Positions 47,222 to 57,931 are shown, numbered from the stretch's first letter. The stretch: 64,000 bases of DNA from Simiduia sp. 21SJ11W-1 (GCF_024138675.1 NZ_CP090959.1:1705501-1769500), one strand, 5' to 3'. Notes: generated by a model from the letters alone, not told the origin. Numbers and translations: made by a program.

Positions 47222-48447
47222 ATAGCCTGCCGCTTTGGATAGGCCTGCGCTACACCGGCAGTAAGCGCCGCGACCAAATGGTGAGTTTTATCTCGTTGGT
47301 GTCCATTATCGGTTTGGTAATGGGGGTTAGCCTGCTCATTGTAGTGATGTCTGTAATGAATGGTTTTGATCGCGAGTTGCGCGAGCGCATTCTGGGCGTA
47401 ATGCCACAGGCAATGGTTATGCACCGTCAGGGCGTGGAAAACTGGCAGGAAAAGGCGCAAGAATTTGCCCGTCATCCGCTGGTGCTGGGCGCAGCACCTT
47501 ACGTGCAAGTGCAGGGGATGATCAGCCATGCAGATCAGGTTGCCCCCGTGAGTGTTTACGGGGTAGATGCCTCACAAGAGCCTCAGGTGTCGCGCTTGCC
47601 GGAGTTTATCGAACACAGCGCGCTTGATGCATTGCCAAGCGATGGCGTGTTGTTGGGTGCAGGCGTTGCGAAAAAACTTGGCGTGGCTGTAGGTGAGGCA
47701 ATTACCCTTATTATTCCCGATAGCGACAGCGCTACCCGCTTACCGCACCTGGCAACCTTCAGTGTTGCAGGCATTGTGAATACCGGTACCGAAGTAGATA
47801 ACGGTTTGGCAGTTACCCGGCTTGAAACAGCCGCCGCACTGGCGGGCCTGGGTGACAGAGTGACAGGTATCAGGCTACGCCTGGCTGATTTGTTTGCTGC
47901 GCGCGCGGTATTGCGTGAAATATTGGATGCCCAGCCCTATGGTTTTTATGGCATAGACTGGACCCGCACTCACGGCAATTTATTTCAGGCAGTGCAGATG
48001 TCGCGCCAGCTGGTGGCGCTGTTATTGTTTTTAATTATTGCAATCGCAGCCTTTAACGTAGTGTCTACGTTGGTGATGGTGGTGGTTGATAAACAAAGCC
48101 AAATTGCTATTTTGCGTAGCCTGGGTGCAAGCCGTTGGCACATCATGGGTATTTTTATGGTGCAGGGCGCGCTCATTGGTGCTGTTGGCACTTCAATGGG
48201 GCTGCTCCTGGGAGCGCTGGGTGCATTCTATGTGACCGACTGGGTGAGCGCACTGGAATCGCTGCTTGGTATCCAGTTTCTGGCCTCAGATGTTTACCCA
48301 ATCAGTTACTTGCCGAGTGATTTTCGCTTGAGCGACAGCCTGACGGTGGGTGCCATTGCTTTGGTGATGAGTTGGCTGGCAACCTTATACCCTGCCTGGC
48401 GTGCCAGTCGCGTGGCGCCCGCTGAGGCGCTGCAGTTAGATCACTAG
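47218..48447 (+). CDS. lolE: Lipoprotein-releasing ABC transporter permease LolE
   Basis: 409 aa, paralogous to Lol[22 protein letters not shown] and [12 protein letters not shown] at the N-terminus, a periplasmic domain, and C-terminal helices ending [19 protein letters not shown]. Second permease of LolCDE. Its stop lies 3 nt from the end of the convergent DUF2062 gene. Confidence 0.92.
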   Translation: MNSLPLWIGLRYTGSKRRDQMVSFISLVSIIGLVMGVSLLIVVMSVMNGFDRELRERILGVMPQAMVMHRQGVENWQEKAQEFARHPLVLGAAPYVQVQGMISHADQVAPVSVYGVDASQEPQVSRLPEFIEHSALDALPSDGVLLGAGVAKKLGVAVGEAITLIIPDSDSATRLPHLATFSVAGIVNTGTEVDNGLAVTRLETAAALAGLGDRVTGIRLRLADLFAARAVLREILDAQPYGFYGIDWTRTHGNLFQAVQMSRQLVALLLFLIIAIAAFNVVSTLVMVVVDKQSQIAILRSLGASRWHIMGIFMVQGALIGAVGTSMGLLLGALGAFYVTDWVSALESLLGIQFLASDVYPISYLPSDFRLSDSLTVGAIALVMSWLATLYPAWRASRVAPAEALQLDH

Positions 48448-48450
48448 TGT

Positions 48451-48984
48451 TTATTTGCTTGTTTTACGGGCCAGGCGTTCGTCAATGCGTTTGCGCCAGT
48501 TGCGAGAAACATTCCAGCGCCAGAGTTGATTGATGGTAAGAAAGGCAGTACACGAAAAAAACAGCGCGCACACGAGGCTCCCCGCTAACAGTGGCGGCAA
48601 CAGGTAGCCCAGTTCAGCAAGTATCCACTCAACACTCATTTCAAAGTGAAACGGCCGGTCTGGCGCGCCGAGCAGTACCAGCCCTAAGCGGTAGCATGCA
48701 TAAAACATGGCAGGCATGGTGACGGGGTTGCTGATCCACACCAGCGCCACGCTGATAGGCAGATTTGCCCGCAACCAGAGTGCACCGGCTGCAGCGACGC
48801 CCATTTGCCCGGGAATGGGCAAAAAACAGACGAAAATACCCACCAAAAACGCGCGTGAAACCGAGAGCCGGTTAAGGTGAAACAGGTTAGGGTCGTGCAG
48901 GAGTGTGCCGAGAAACTGCAGAGATGCATTGCTTCTGATTTTGGCTGGATCTGGCATCCAGCGTTTCAGGAACTTCTTAGCCAT
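48451..48984 (-). CDS. DUF2062 family membrane protein
   Basis: 177 aa from ATG 48984. A soluble N-terminus (KKFLKRWMPDPAKI) precedes three or so hydrophobic segments with the DUF2062 hallmark VGIFVCFLPIPGQMGVAA, then ANLPISVALVWISNPVTM. The C-terminus is basic. Inner membrane; function unknown. In pseudomonads a DUF2062 gene also follows lolE, as I recall. Confidence 0.85.
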   Translation of the reverse strand: MAKKFLKRWMPDPAKIRSNASLQFLGTLLHDPNLFHLNRLSVSRAFLVGIFVCFLPIPGQMGVAAAGALWLRANLPISVALVWISNPVTMPAMFYACYRLGLVLLGAPDRPFHFEMSVEWILAELGYLLPPLLAGSLVCALFFSCTAFLTINQLWRWNVSRNWRKRIDERLARKTSK

Positions 48985-49080
48985 CGGCGTAGACCTAAAT
49001 CCTTGATGGCGCGCATTATGCCGAAAATGCCTTGGCTGAGCCAGTGGGGCACAGGCCAAGGCGATTGGAACAAAAGTGGG

Positions 49081-49689
49081 TTAGTGGGGCAGTGACGGGT
49101 TTTCGGGGTCTTCAGCTGCGGGCGCCGGGGCGGCGGCTTTTGGTGCCCGCGGTGGCTGTGTAGCCGCTGAGGCACCAGCGCTTGCCTGCGCTTGTGGCGC
49201 AGCTTTTCTGGCGGTTACCGGTTGCTCGGGCCGGCTTAACTGGTTGGCCAGCTGCAGCTGCTCACGCACGCCTACTGTTTCCTTGTGATCTGCCAACAGT
49301 TCGGAAATCTGTTTGTTGCGGGCTGCAATCTGCGCCTGCAGGTCTTTTATTTCCTTTTCAAGCTGGGCATTTTTGTTAAGCAGGCGCTCTTCTTTATCAG
49401 TGGCATCGGCAATGATGTCGTCGATACTGATGTTAGTGGATTCCAGGGTTTGCTTAACAACAGAAACCACAACCTCTTTGTTGTCTTTCGGGAGTTTGCG
49501 CATCAGGCCTATGGCATCTTCAATGCCGTAGCTTAAGCTCGGGCGAACAGGTTTTGGCGCGGGCGCGGCCACCAGCGGTGCCTCGGGCTCGAAATACTCG
49601 CCGTTGAGATCCTGGCTGTTGGGCAGGCCAGGGCTATCAAGCAGCTCGGTTTCGTTGTCTTCTTGCTGATTCCGTGAAAATAGGCCCAT
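49081..49689 (-). CDS. Hypothetical protein with central coiled coil
   Basis: 202 aa; GGAG precedes the ATG. The N-terminus (MGLFSRNQQ) is hydrophilic. A conserved-looking block lies at about 52-90 (YGIEDAIGLMRKLPKDNKEVVVSVVKQTLESTNISIDDII, shown here in parts: GLMRKLPKDNKEVVVSVVK), followed by a heptad-rich coiled coil (about 95-150, LEKEIKDLQAQI) and an Ala/Pro-rich tail. There is no membrane or secretion signal. I do not recognise a family; the block resembles small cytosolic stress or structural proteins only in general character. Confidence 0.7.
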   Translation of the reverse strand: MGLFSRNQQEDNETELLDSPGLPNSQDLNGEYFEPEAPLVAAPAPKPVRPSLSYGIEDAIGLMRKLPKDNKEVVVSVVKQTLESTNISIDDIIADATDKEERLLNKNAQLEKEIKDLQAQIAARNKQISELLADHKETVGVREQLQLANQLSRPEQPVTARKAAPQAQASAGASAATQPPRAPKAAAPAPAAEDPENPSLPH

Positions 49690-50731
<1,042 letters not shown>

Positions 50732-50745
50732 TTTCTCGCTCGATG

Positions 50746-50772
50746 TAAAAACCCGCTTCGGCGGGTTTTTTT
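50746..50772 (+). terminator. Rho-independent terminator of adk
   Basis: ACCCGC (50751-50756), stable TTCG tetraloop, GCGGGT (50761-50766), preceded by As and followed by seven Ts. It begins 14 nt after the adk stop. Confidence 0.93.
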
Positions 50773-50806
50773 ATGCCCGTTTCATTTATACCTTTAAAGG
50801 TGAAGT

Positions 50807-51784
50807 ATGAGCCGCGATGCCGTAATTTTGATTAATCTAGGTACCCCTGAATCTCCAACACCCAGTGGGGTGCGTCGCTTCTTGCGGGAATTTTTATCCG
50901 ACCGGCGGGTGGTAGAGGTTCCAAGACTGATCTGGTGGCCCATTCTGCACGGCTTCATTTTACCCTTTCGGCCAAACCGCGTTGCCAAGGCCTACCAATC
51001 CATCTGGACACCCGAAGGCTCGCCGTTGAAGGTTTACACCGAGCGGTTAGCTGAAAAGCTGCACGAGAGTTTGATTGAGGCCATGGCCGATAAGGCACCC
51101 AAGGTGTTTTGCGCCTACACCTACGGCAAGCCTTCTATCGAACAACAAATATCGCAATTACAGGGCGAGGGCGTGCAGCGTATTTTGCTGCTGCCTTTAT
51201 ACCCCCAATACTCAGCAACCACCACGGGCTCTATTTACGATCAGTACGCGGCCTTAATCCAGCGCTCGCGTGATGTGCCAGACGTGCGTATTCAGAAGTT
51301 TTACTACCATCGTCAGGATTACACGGCAGCCCTGGTACAAAGTGTTCAGGCCCATTGGGCAAAACACTCACAGGCCCAGAAGTTGTTATTTTCATTTCAC
51401 GGAATCCCTAAGCGCAATGTCGAGCTGGGCGACCCTTACCAGCGTCACTGCCTGGCCACTGCCAAATCTGTGGCAGAGGCACTTAATCTGCCTAAAGATC
51501 GTTGGGCTGTTAGTTTTCAGTCGCGGCTGGGTAAAGCTGAATGGCTAAAACCTTATACCGATGTGGTGTTGAGTGAATGGCCGAAGCAGGGCATAAATAG
51601 TGTGGATGTAATCTGCCCGGCCTTTGCAATTGACTGCCTGGAAACACTTGAAGAGATTGATGAGGAAAACCGGGAGCTGTTTTTGGCATCGGGCGGAAGC
51701 GAATACCGATACATCCCTTGTTTGAATGACGACCCGGCCCAGGTGTTTTTATTTTCCAATATTGCGCTTGAACATTTCGCGTAG
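50807..51784 (+). CDS. hemH: Ferrochelatase
   Basis: 325 aa. It inserts Fe2+ into protoporphyrin IX. N-terminal VILINLGTPESPTP; the catalytic SFHGIPKRN holds the conserved histidine; CPAFAIDCLETLEEI is the second family signature. AAAGGTGAAG lies just before the ATG. It is transcribed separately from adk because of the strong terminator between them. Confidence 0.96.
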   Translation: MSRDAVILINLGTPESPTPSGVRRFLREFLSDRRVVEVPRLIWWPILHGFILPFRPNRVAKAYQSIWTPEGSPLKVYTERLAEKLHESLIEAMADKAPKVFCAYTYGKPSIEQQISQLQGEGVQRILLLPLYPQYSATTTGSIYDQYAALIQRSRDVPDVRIQKFYYHRQDYTAALVQSVQAHWAKHSQAQKLLFSFHGIPKRNVELGDPYQRHCLATAKSVAEALNLPKDRWAVSFQSRLGKAEWLKPYTDVVLSEWPKQGINSVDVICPAFAIDCLETLEEIDEENRELFLASGGSEYRYIPCLNDDPAQVFLFSNIALEHFA

Positions 51785-51818
51785 ATTTCGCCGTTAAATC
51801 TTAAAAGGTATCGAATCG

Positions 51819-51859
51819 GGGGCAAATTCCAGAAATTTGCCCCTCACACACTGTTTTTT
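51819..51859 (+). terminator. Hairpin with downstream T-run after hemH
   Basis: GGGGCAAATT (51819-51828), loop CCAGA, AATTTGCCCC (51834-51843): ten perfect pairs. A six-T run lies 10 nt after the stem (51854-51859), so this is a probable but non-standard terminator, or a regulatory hairpin ahead of the next gene. Confidence 0.5.
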
Positions 51860-52019
51860 GTTCAAAAAATGGTCTAAAAACTCGCAAATTTTCAATTTCT
51901 TTCTTAATATCAAAAGCGATACCGCTGTGTTTGCAGTTTTAGCACTGGTGTCATGCACGATGTTGTGCTCAAAACGTGTAATAACAAAACAGTTTGATTC
52001 ATGTTCGAGGAGATGACAC

Positions 52020-52868
52020 ATGGCACGAGTCGCTAAGAAACGCACCGCAAAACGCGCTGCAAAAAAAGCACCCGCAAAGGCAAAATCCGTACGTACACCT
52101 GCTGCTACTTCACCCGCCTTAGATAAGGCGCAAGGCAGTGTCGATAAAATGACTAAAGACATCGCAGCACAAGCCAAGCAACTGGCCGCTGCCCGTAAGA
52201 AAGCTGCAGCAGCCAAGAAGAAGGCCGCGAAATCCGGTAAGGCAATGGATAAGCGGGCGGCAGATGCTGCCAGCAAGGCCGCAACAAAGGTTTCTACAGC
52301 TATGCAGAGCCTGCGTGCAAAAATGTCTGATGCAAAAGATAAGCTGGCTAAGTTGAAGGCAGAAGCCAAGGCCCAGGCGCGCGTTGAATCGGCTATGGCC
52401 AAGATTGAAAGCATGAAAACCAAGCTTGCTGCCAAGGCCGAGGCTGATTTAGAGAAGGCACTCAAGGCCTTTGAAAGCAAATGGACCAAAAAGCGTGCAG
52501 CAGCAGACGCCAAGAAAGTAAAAGCGACCACCAAGAAGGTGAAAGCCAAGCTTGCTTCGGTAGAAAAGAAGGAAAAGGCCAAAGCAGCCGCCGCCGCTAA
52601 AAAAGCCGCTGCCAAAGCTAAAGCCGCCGCTAAAAAGGCTGCCGCCAAAGCGAAAGCTGCCGCTAAAAAGGCCGCTGCCAAAGAAAAAATAGCGGCCCGC
52701 AAAGCCGCCGCCAAAGCAAAAGCCGCCGCCAAAAAGGCCACCGCCAAGCCTAAAGCCCGCAAGGCCAAAGCGAAGGCGAAAGCAAAGCCCAAGGCTAAAG
52801 TGGCCAAGGTGAAACGCGCTCCGGCCCGCAAAAAGGCGGTAGGCCGCGGCCGCAAACGCAAAGCCTAG
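52020..52868 (+). CDS. AlgP-like, histone H1-like Lys/Ala-rich DNA-binding protein
   Basis: 282 aa, GAGGAG before the ATG. The N-terminal 35 residues are basic ([19 protein letters not shown]). The middle (about 35-165) is a long helical region with regular AAARKKAAAAKKK and KLAKLKAEAK heptads. The C-terminal 110 residues are almost purely Lys/Ala/Pro repeats (KAAAKAKAAAK, KAKAKAKPKAK). This composition is that of eukaryotic H1 tails and of Pseudomonas AlgP/AlgR3, nucleoid proteins. DNA compaction or regulation is inferred; no DNA-binding domain other than the basic tail is seen. Confidence 0.82.
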   Translation: MARVAKKRTAKRAAKKAPAKAKSVRTPAATSPALDKAQGSVDKMTKDIAAQAKQLAAARKKAAAAKKKAAKSGKAMDKRAADAASKAATKVSTAMQSLRAKMSDAKDKLAKLKAEAKAQARVESAMAKIESMKTKLAAKAEADLEKALKAFESKWTKKRAAADAKKVKATTKKVKAKLASVEKKEKAKAAAAAKKAAAKAKAAAKKAAAKAKAAAKKAAAKEKIAARKAAAKAKAAAKKATAKPKARKAKAKAKAKPKAKVAKVKRAPARKKAVGRGRKRKA

Positions 52869-52882
52869 TAAGCAAAACCTTT

Positions 52883-52910
52883 AAAATCCCCCGCAAGGGG
52901 GATTTTTTTT
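52883..52910 (+). terminator. Rho-independent terminator of the histone-like gene
   Basis: ATCCCCC (52886-52892), GCAA tetraloop, GGGGGAT (52897-52903), then eight Ts. It begins 14 nt after the stop. Confidence 0.93.
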
Positions 52911-52972
52911 GGGGTGCAGGCCTCGGCAAATTCTGGGAAAATGCTACCCCAAATTCCATTGCCTGCCTTCTT

Positions 52973-53653
52973 ATGCGTCGAATTCTTGCTCTAGATACCT
53001 CTTCAAATGCCTGCTCTGTGGCACTTGCCTATGACGATGTGCGCTTTTGCCGGGCTGCCATAACCCCGCGTGGGCATATGCAGCGGCTATTACCCATGGT
53101 GGATGAAGTGCTGGCCGAAGCGGGAGTGAAGGTGTCATCGCTGGATGCCATTGCATTTGGTCGGGGGCCGGGCTCGTTCACGGGCTTACGGGTGGCAACG
53201 GGAGTTGTGCAGGGTTTGGCATACGGCGCGGATTTGCCTGTTATTCCCGTGTCATCACTGGCGAGCCTTGCACAGGGTTACAGCCGATTACACCCGGCGT
53301 TTGCCGGAAGCCTGGCAGTTGCTGTAGATGCCCGTATGGGTGAAATTTACGGGGCGCGCTTTACCGTTACCGGGCAAGAAATAGCCGCGAGCTCTGATGA
53401 ATTATTGGCGCCGGTTGCCGATTGGCCAGCATGCCTTACGGGCACAGAGGCTGCCTGTGGCAGTGGCTGGCTGCTGGCGCCTGAGCTGCCACCGGTGTGT
53501 ACCACAGAAATAGAACCCGATGCACAGGATGTTCTGACCCTGGCTGCAACAGGGCAGATTACCCCGGTGGCCGCAGATCAGGCACTACCTATCTATTTGA
53601 GAGACAGCGTGAGCTGGCAAAAGCGCACCCGTATTCGCACTCAATCCCTTTAA
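52973..53653 (+). CDS. tsaB: tRNA threonylcarbamoyladenosine biosynthesis protein TsaB
   Basis: 226 aa. ASKHA-fold protein that partners TsaD and TsaE in making t6A at position 37 of ANN-decoding tRNAs. ILALDTSSNACSVAL at the N-terminus and AFGRGPGSFTGLRVATGVVQGLAYG are diagnostic. It has no catalytic residue of its own. uppP follows by 19 nt. Confidence 0.95.
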   Translation: MRRILALDTSSNACSVALAYDDVRFCRAAITPRGHMQRLLPMVDEVLAEAGVKVSSLDAIAFGRGPGSFTGLRVATGVVQGLAYGADLPVIPVSSLASLAQGYSRLHPAFAGSLAVAVDARMGEIYGARFTVTGQEIAASSDELLAPVADWPACLTGTEAACGSGWLLAPELPPVCTTEIEPDAQDVLTLAATGQITPVAADQALPIYLRDSVSWQKRTRIRTQSL

Positions 53654-53672
53654 ATTTTATAGCGAGCAGGTC

Positions 53673-54464
53673 ATGGATTGGCTTCAAGTACTTTTGTTGG
53701 CTCTTATTCAGGGGCTAACGGAATTTTTACCTATATCGAGTTCCGCGCACCTTATTTTGCCGCACGCCATTTTAGGTTGGCCTGATCAAGGCCTGGCATT
53801 TGATGTGGCTGTGCATTTTGGTAGCTTGCTGGCGGTAATTACCTATTTCAGGCGGGATCTGCTCACCCTGGCCGGTGCCTGGTTTCACTCATTTGCCGGG
53901 CGGCGTTCACACAATAGCGACCTTGTGTGGATGCTGGCACTGGCTACCTTGCCTGCGGGCATTGCGGGCCTGTTAGGTAAAGATTTTATTGAGCTTCATT
54001 TGCGCTCGGCCTGGGTGATTGCATGGGCCACCATTGTTTTTGGTTTGCTCTTGGGCTGGGCCGACAGGCGCGGCGGTGGTGAGCGCACCTTGGTGAATAT
54101 GACATTAATGGCAGCGGTGTTCATCGGCTTTGCGCAGGTGCTTGCGCTTATTCCCGGAACATCCCGTTCTGGTATTACCATGACGGCTGCATTACTTTTG
54201 GGTTTCACGCGGGTAGATGCCGCGCGCTTTTCGTTTTTGCTCTCCATTCCGATTATCGCAGCCAGTGCCGGTTATCTAAGCTATAAACTGTTGGCGCTGC
54301 CTGCTGTTGATTGGGGTACGCTGGGCTTAGGGTTTGTGCTGTCTGCACTCAGTGCCTATGGCTGCATTCATTTTTTCATGCAGGTTATTAGCCGCATGGG
54401 CATGATGCCTTTTGTTATCTACCGTTTGATCTTGGGCGGTGCGTTGCTTGTGCTTTTTTGGTAG
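53673..54464 (+). CDS. uppP: Undecaprenyl-diphosphatase
   Basis: 263 aa inner-membrane enzyme that dephosphorylates undecaprenyl pyrophosphate to recycle the murein lipid carrier (BacA family). Signature motifs: QGLTEFLPISSSAHL (about 14-28) and LIPGTSRSGITM. About eight hydrophobic helices. Start ATG 53673 gives MDWLQVLLLALIQG. It lies between tsaB and a dehydrogenase gene (42 nt). Confidence 0.96.
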   Translation: MDWLQVLLLALIQGLTEFLPISSSAHLILPHAILGWPDQGLAFDVAVHFGSLLAVITYFRRDLLTLAGAWFHSFAGRRSHNSDLVWMLALATLPAGIAGLLGKDFIELHLRSAWVIAWATIVFGLLLGWADRRGGGERTLVNMTLMAAVFIGFAQVLALIPGTSRSGITMTAALLLGFTRVDAARFSFLLSIPIIAASAGYLSYKLLALPAVDWGTLGLGFVLSALSAYGCIHFFMQVISRMGMMPFVIYRLILGGALLVLFW

Positions 54465-54506
54465 CAGCGCGTTTATTTATATTCCTGAATATTTGTTGGA
54501 GGCCAT

Positions 54507-55376
54507 ATGAAAGCGGCGTTTATCGGGCTGGGCGTTATGGGCTACCCAATGGCTGGGCACCTGCAGCAAGCAGGAGTCGCTACCACTGTATACAACCGCA
54601 CTACCGCCAAAGCCGAGCGCTGGGTGGCGGAGTTTGGTGGCCAGCATGCGCTGACTCCGAAGCTTGCCGCCAAAGATGCCGAGATTATTTTTGTCTGTGT
54701 TGGCAATGATGATGATTTGACTGACGTGGTGGCAGGTGAGCAGGGTGTGCTGGCAGGTGCCCAAGCGGGCGCCATTATTGTTGATAACACCACAGCCTCG
54801 GCCAGTGTAGCGCGCGAGCTCTATAGGGTGGCTGCGGCAGCCGGTGTGGCGTTTTTGGATGCCCCGGTTAGCGGTGGTCAGGCAGGCGCTGAAAAAGGCC
54901 AGCTCACGGTAATGGTAGGGGGTGACGCGCCGGCTTTTGCCAAAGCTAAACCGGTGATCGAACACTTTGCCCGGGCAGTGCGCTTACTGGGCCCCATTGG
55001 CAGTGGCCAGTTGTGTAAAATGGTTAACCAAATCTGTATAGCGGGCCTAGTTCAGGGGTTGGCTGAGGGGTTGCACTTTGCCAAGGCCGCGGGCCTGGAT
55101 GCCGCCGCCGTGATTGATGTGATTTCCAAAGGGGCTGCCCAGTCATGGCAAATGGAAAACCGCTATGAAACCATGTTGGCGGGCGATTATGACCACGGTT
55201 TTGCCGTAGACTGGATGCGTAAAGATCTTGGGATTGTATTGGCCGAGGCCAGCCGCAACGGTGCCCGCTTACCGGTAACGGCCCTGGTTGATCAGTTCTA
55301 CGGTGATGTGCAAGCGCTCGGCGGCAACCGTTGGGACACCTCAAGCCTGTTGGCGCGCCTGGAGCGCACCAAATAA
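54507..55376 (+). CDS. Beta-hydroxyacid dehydrogenase (3-hydroxyisobutyrate dehydrogenase family)
   Basis: 289 aa. NAD(P)-binding GLGVMGYPMAGHLQQAG at the N-terminus, substrate motif DAPVSGGQAGAEKGQLTVMVGG, the catalytic lysine region GQLCKMVNQI and a C-terminal KDLGIVLAEA helix. Members reduce tartronate semialdehyde, succinic semialdehyde or 3-hydroxyisobutyrate; substrate cannot be told from sequence. A 224-nt gene-free gap follows. Confidence 0.92.
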   Translation: MKAAFIGLGVMGYPMAGHLQQAGVATTVYNRTTAKAERWVAEFGGQHALTPKLAAKDAEIIFVCVGNDDDLTDVVAGEQGVLAGAQAGAIIVDNTTASASVARELYRVAAAAGVAFLDAPVSGGQAGAEKGQLTVMVGGDAPAFAKAKPVIEHFARAVRLLGPIGSGQLCKMVNQICIAGLVQGLAEGLHFAKAAGLDAAAVIDVISKGAAQSWQMENRYETMLAGDYDHGFAVDWMRKDLGIVLAEASRNGARLPVTALVDQFYGDVQALGGNRWDTSSLLARLERTK

Positions 55377-55600
55377 GAAGTGCTGCAGCCATAGGTAAAG
55401 CCGCGTAGGTTCAGCGGCACAGGGTATTCGGGCGTGATGTGAGGCGAAGCCTGTGGATCTTAAACCCGGGCTTTGCACCTGATACCGGCGCTCCTGATGT
55501 CTACAATGAAGTGCCGCGCCTTGGCGCAATACACACGGGCAGGCATTAACAACATTCGATAAGGCGGCGTAGGCTGCCCACCAAACGAGGAAAGTTGCAC

Positions 55601-56899
55601 ATGGCCCAGGTTGCCATCACCGATAAATTAACCCGCTTTTTACAGGCATCCCCCACGCCTTTTCATGCGGTTGCCGCCATGGTTGAGCAATTGGAGGCAG
55701 CGGGTTTTCAGGCTTTGCACGAGGGTGATGCCTGGCACTTCAAGCCAGGTGGCAAATACTATGTGGTGCGCAACGGCTCTTCAGTGTTGGCCTATGTGCA
55801 CGGCGATAACCCCATAGCACAAGGCATTCACATGGTGGGTGCCCACACAGACAGCCCATGCCTTAAGGTGAAGCCCAATCCGGAGGTGAACAGCTGTGGT
55901 TATTACCAGCTGGGGGTTGAAGTGTATGGTGGCGTACTGCTGGCGCCCTGGTTTGATCGCGACCTTTCGTTGGCGGGCCGGGTTAACTACCTGAATAAGG
56001 CCCGTGAGCACAGTGTGGCGCTGGTCAATTTCGAGCGCGCCATTGCCACCATCCCAAGCCTTGCCATTCACCTGGATCGTGAGGTAAACAAAAGTCGCAA
56101 CATCAACCCCCAAACCGACATTCCACCGGTACTTGCACAATTGCCGGGCCTTGAAAGCAAGCCGGATTTTCGTAGCCTCTTGGCCGAGCAGCTTGGCAAA
56201 CAAGGCTGTGACGACCTCTCGCAAGTGCTCGATTACGAGCTGTGTTTCTACGACACCCAGCCGGGCACCACTCTGGGGCTGAATAATGAATTTTACGTGG
56301 GCGCGCGGCTCGATAATCTACTGAGCTGCTTTGTGGGCCTGGAGGCCTTGTTAACCGCAGATGCAGGCCAGAGCCAACTACTCATTTGCAATGATCACGA
56401 AGAAGTGGGCAGTATGTCGGCCTGTGGCGCACAAGGGCCCATGCTGCGTCAGTTTTTAGAGCGCCTGCTGCCAGATGCCGAAGCCCGCAACCGCGCAATA
56501 GACCGCTCGATGATGATTTCAGCCGACAATGCGCACGGCATTCACCCCAACTACCCAGACAAGCATGATCAAAACCATGGGCCGCTGTTAAACAAAGGCC
56601 CGGTGATCAAAATAAATGCGAACCAGCGCTACGCCAGCAACAGCGAAACCAGTGCATACTTCCGCCACTTGTGTCAGCAGTTAAATGTCCCGGTTCAAGC
56701 CTTTGTGGTGCGCACAGATATGGCGTGCGGCAGCACCATTGGCCCCATCACAGCCGCAGAAATTGGCCTTCGCACATTGGATGTGGGCGTGCCAACCTGG
56801 GGTATGCACTCCATTCGTGAAACGGCCGGAACGACCGATATGGTCGATCTGATCAACGTTTTACGGGCGCATTTTTCTGCCCACTCACGCATTAAATAA
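55601..56899 (+). CDS. M18 family aspartyl aminopeptidase
   Basis: 432 aa from ATG 55601, placed by GAGGAAA; a TTG two codons earlier is less likely. A di-zinc aminopeptidase: [16 protein letters not shown] (first histidine and aspartate), [12 protein letters not shown] (bridging aspartate), [14 protein letters not shown] (general-base and ligand glutamates), [12 protein letters not shown] and a C-terminal histidine in GMHSIRE. It releases N-terminal, preferably acidic, residues. The next gene starts 12 nt later. Confidence 0.94.
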   Translation: MAQVAITDKLTRFLQASPTPFHAVAAMVEQLEAAGFQALHEGDAWHFKPGGKYYVVRNGSSVLAYVHGDNPIAQGIHMVGAHTDSPCLKVKPNPEVNSCGYYQLGVEVYGGVLLAPWFDRDLSLAGRVNYLNKAREHSVALVNFERAIATIPSLAIHLDREVNKSRNINPQTDIPPVLAQLPGLESKPDFRSLLAEQLGKQGCDDLSQVLDYELCFYDTQPGTTLGLNNEFYVGARLDNLLSCFVGLEALLTADAGQSQLLICNDHEEVGSMSACGAQGPMLRQFLERLLPDAEARNRAIDRSMMISADNAHGIHPNYPDKHDQNHGPLLNKGPVIKINANQRYASNSETSAYFRHLCQQLNVPVQAFVVRTDMACGSTIGPITAAEIGLRTLDVGVPTWGMHSIRETAGTTDMVDLINVLRAHFSAHSRIK

Positions 56900-56911
56900 T
56901 CCGGAGTAACC

Positions 56912-57922
56912 ATGTCGTTCGACCTTGAAGCCCTGGCTAAATTTGAGCCTTTTACATCCCTTAGCGAAGAGTACTTGCAGCGCCTAATGGATCACCTCGA
57001 ATTGTTCGAGCTGGAGCGGGGCACTTTGGTTTTTAAACGCGGCAAGCCTTTGTCTGAAAACTACTACCTGGTGTCTGGCAGTGTAGATTTGATTGCGGCC
57101 GACTTTGAATCTGAAGTGATTACCGCCGGCACAGAGCGTGCCCGTTCGCCGCTCAATTTGCAGTCGCCCTCTCCGGTATCGGGTGTGGCGAAAGAGCCCG
57201 TTGTGGTGTTTCGCATTGATAAAGAGTTTGTGGATTTGGTGCTTGCTTATACCGAATCCACCGTTGAGAAAAAGGTCGAACAGGCCGGTGAAGAGCATCA
57301 GGATTGGATGTCGTGCCTGTTGGAGTCGCCCTTGTTTAACAAGGTGCCGCCGGCCAACCTGCAAGAACTGTTTGCCAAGTTTGAATGGGTAGAATTCGAG
57401 CCCGGCGATGTGTTAATTCAGGAGGGGGATCAGGGCGATTACTTCTACGTGCTGGAAAAGGGCCGCGTGGCGGTAGAGTCGCGCAGCCAAAAGCTCGACG
57501 TAGTGCTGCGCCCAGGCCATTACTTTGGTGAAGAGGCGCTGGTGGGCGAAGCCGTGCGCAACGCCTCGGTGATTGCCCAAACCCCAGGCGGCGTAATGCG
57601 CCTGACCAAAGAAGATTTCCGCGTGTTACTGCAAGAGCCCATATTGCAGTTTGTAGATGCCAAAGCCTGGGAGTCCCTTGAAAAAGCGGGCAACTTTAAA
57701 TTGGTAGACGTGCGCCTGCCCATGGAATACCGTTGCGGCCACGTGGCCGGTGCCGTAAATATGCCCTTGGGTGGCCTGCGTGCCCGTGTTGACCGCTTGG
57801 AGTCTGGTATTAATTACCTGATTACCGGTGACGGTGGCCGGCGCGCCGAAGTGGCGGCTTATTTGTTTAATCAAGCGGGGCTTGATTGCTCTATTTTGTC
57901 CTGCGCGGGCGAGCTTTACTAA
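56912..57922 (+). CDS. Two cNMP-binding domains fused to an inactive rhodanese
   Basis: 336 aa. Residues about 10-115 are a cyclic-nucleotide-binding-type barrel with a degenerate phosphate cassette. Residues about 135-245 are a second one with FGEEALVGEAVRNASV (205-220), keeping the glutamate (E207) and arginine (R216) expected to hold the cyclic phosphate. Residues about 250-336 are a rhodanese fold (LVDVRLPMEYRCGHVAGAVNMPL). Its active-site loop reads LITGDGGRRA (303-312): the catalytic cysteine is replaced by Thr/Gly, so sulfurtransferase activity is unlikely. Similar CRP-rhodanese proteins exist in marine gammaproteobacteria. Ligand and target are unknown. Confidence 0.87.
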   Translation: MSFDLEALAKFEPFTSLSEEYLQRLMDHLELFELERGTLVFKRGKPLSENYYLVSGSVDLIAADFESEVITAGTERARSPLNLQSPSPVSGVAKEPVVVFRIDKEFVDLVLAYTESTVEKKVEQAGEEHQDWMSCLLESPLFNKVPPANLQELFAKFEWVEFEPGDVLIQEGDQGDYFYVLEKGRVAVESRSQKLDVVLRPGHYFGEEALVGEAVRNASVIAQTPGGVMRLTKEDFRVLLQEPILQFVDAKAWESLEKAGNFKLVDVRLPMEYRCGHVAGAVNMPLGGLRARVDRLESGINYLITGDGGRRAEVAAYLFNQAGLDCSILSCAGELY

Positions 57923-57931
57923 GCCGTTCGG

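Noticed and set aside
51794-52861. A 355-aa open frame on the strand opposite the histone-like gene
   Set aside because: It is a mirror of Lys/Ala-rich low-complexity DNA, giving an Ala/Leu/Phe-rich translation, and has no plausible ribosome site or family likeness.
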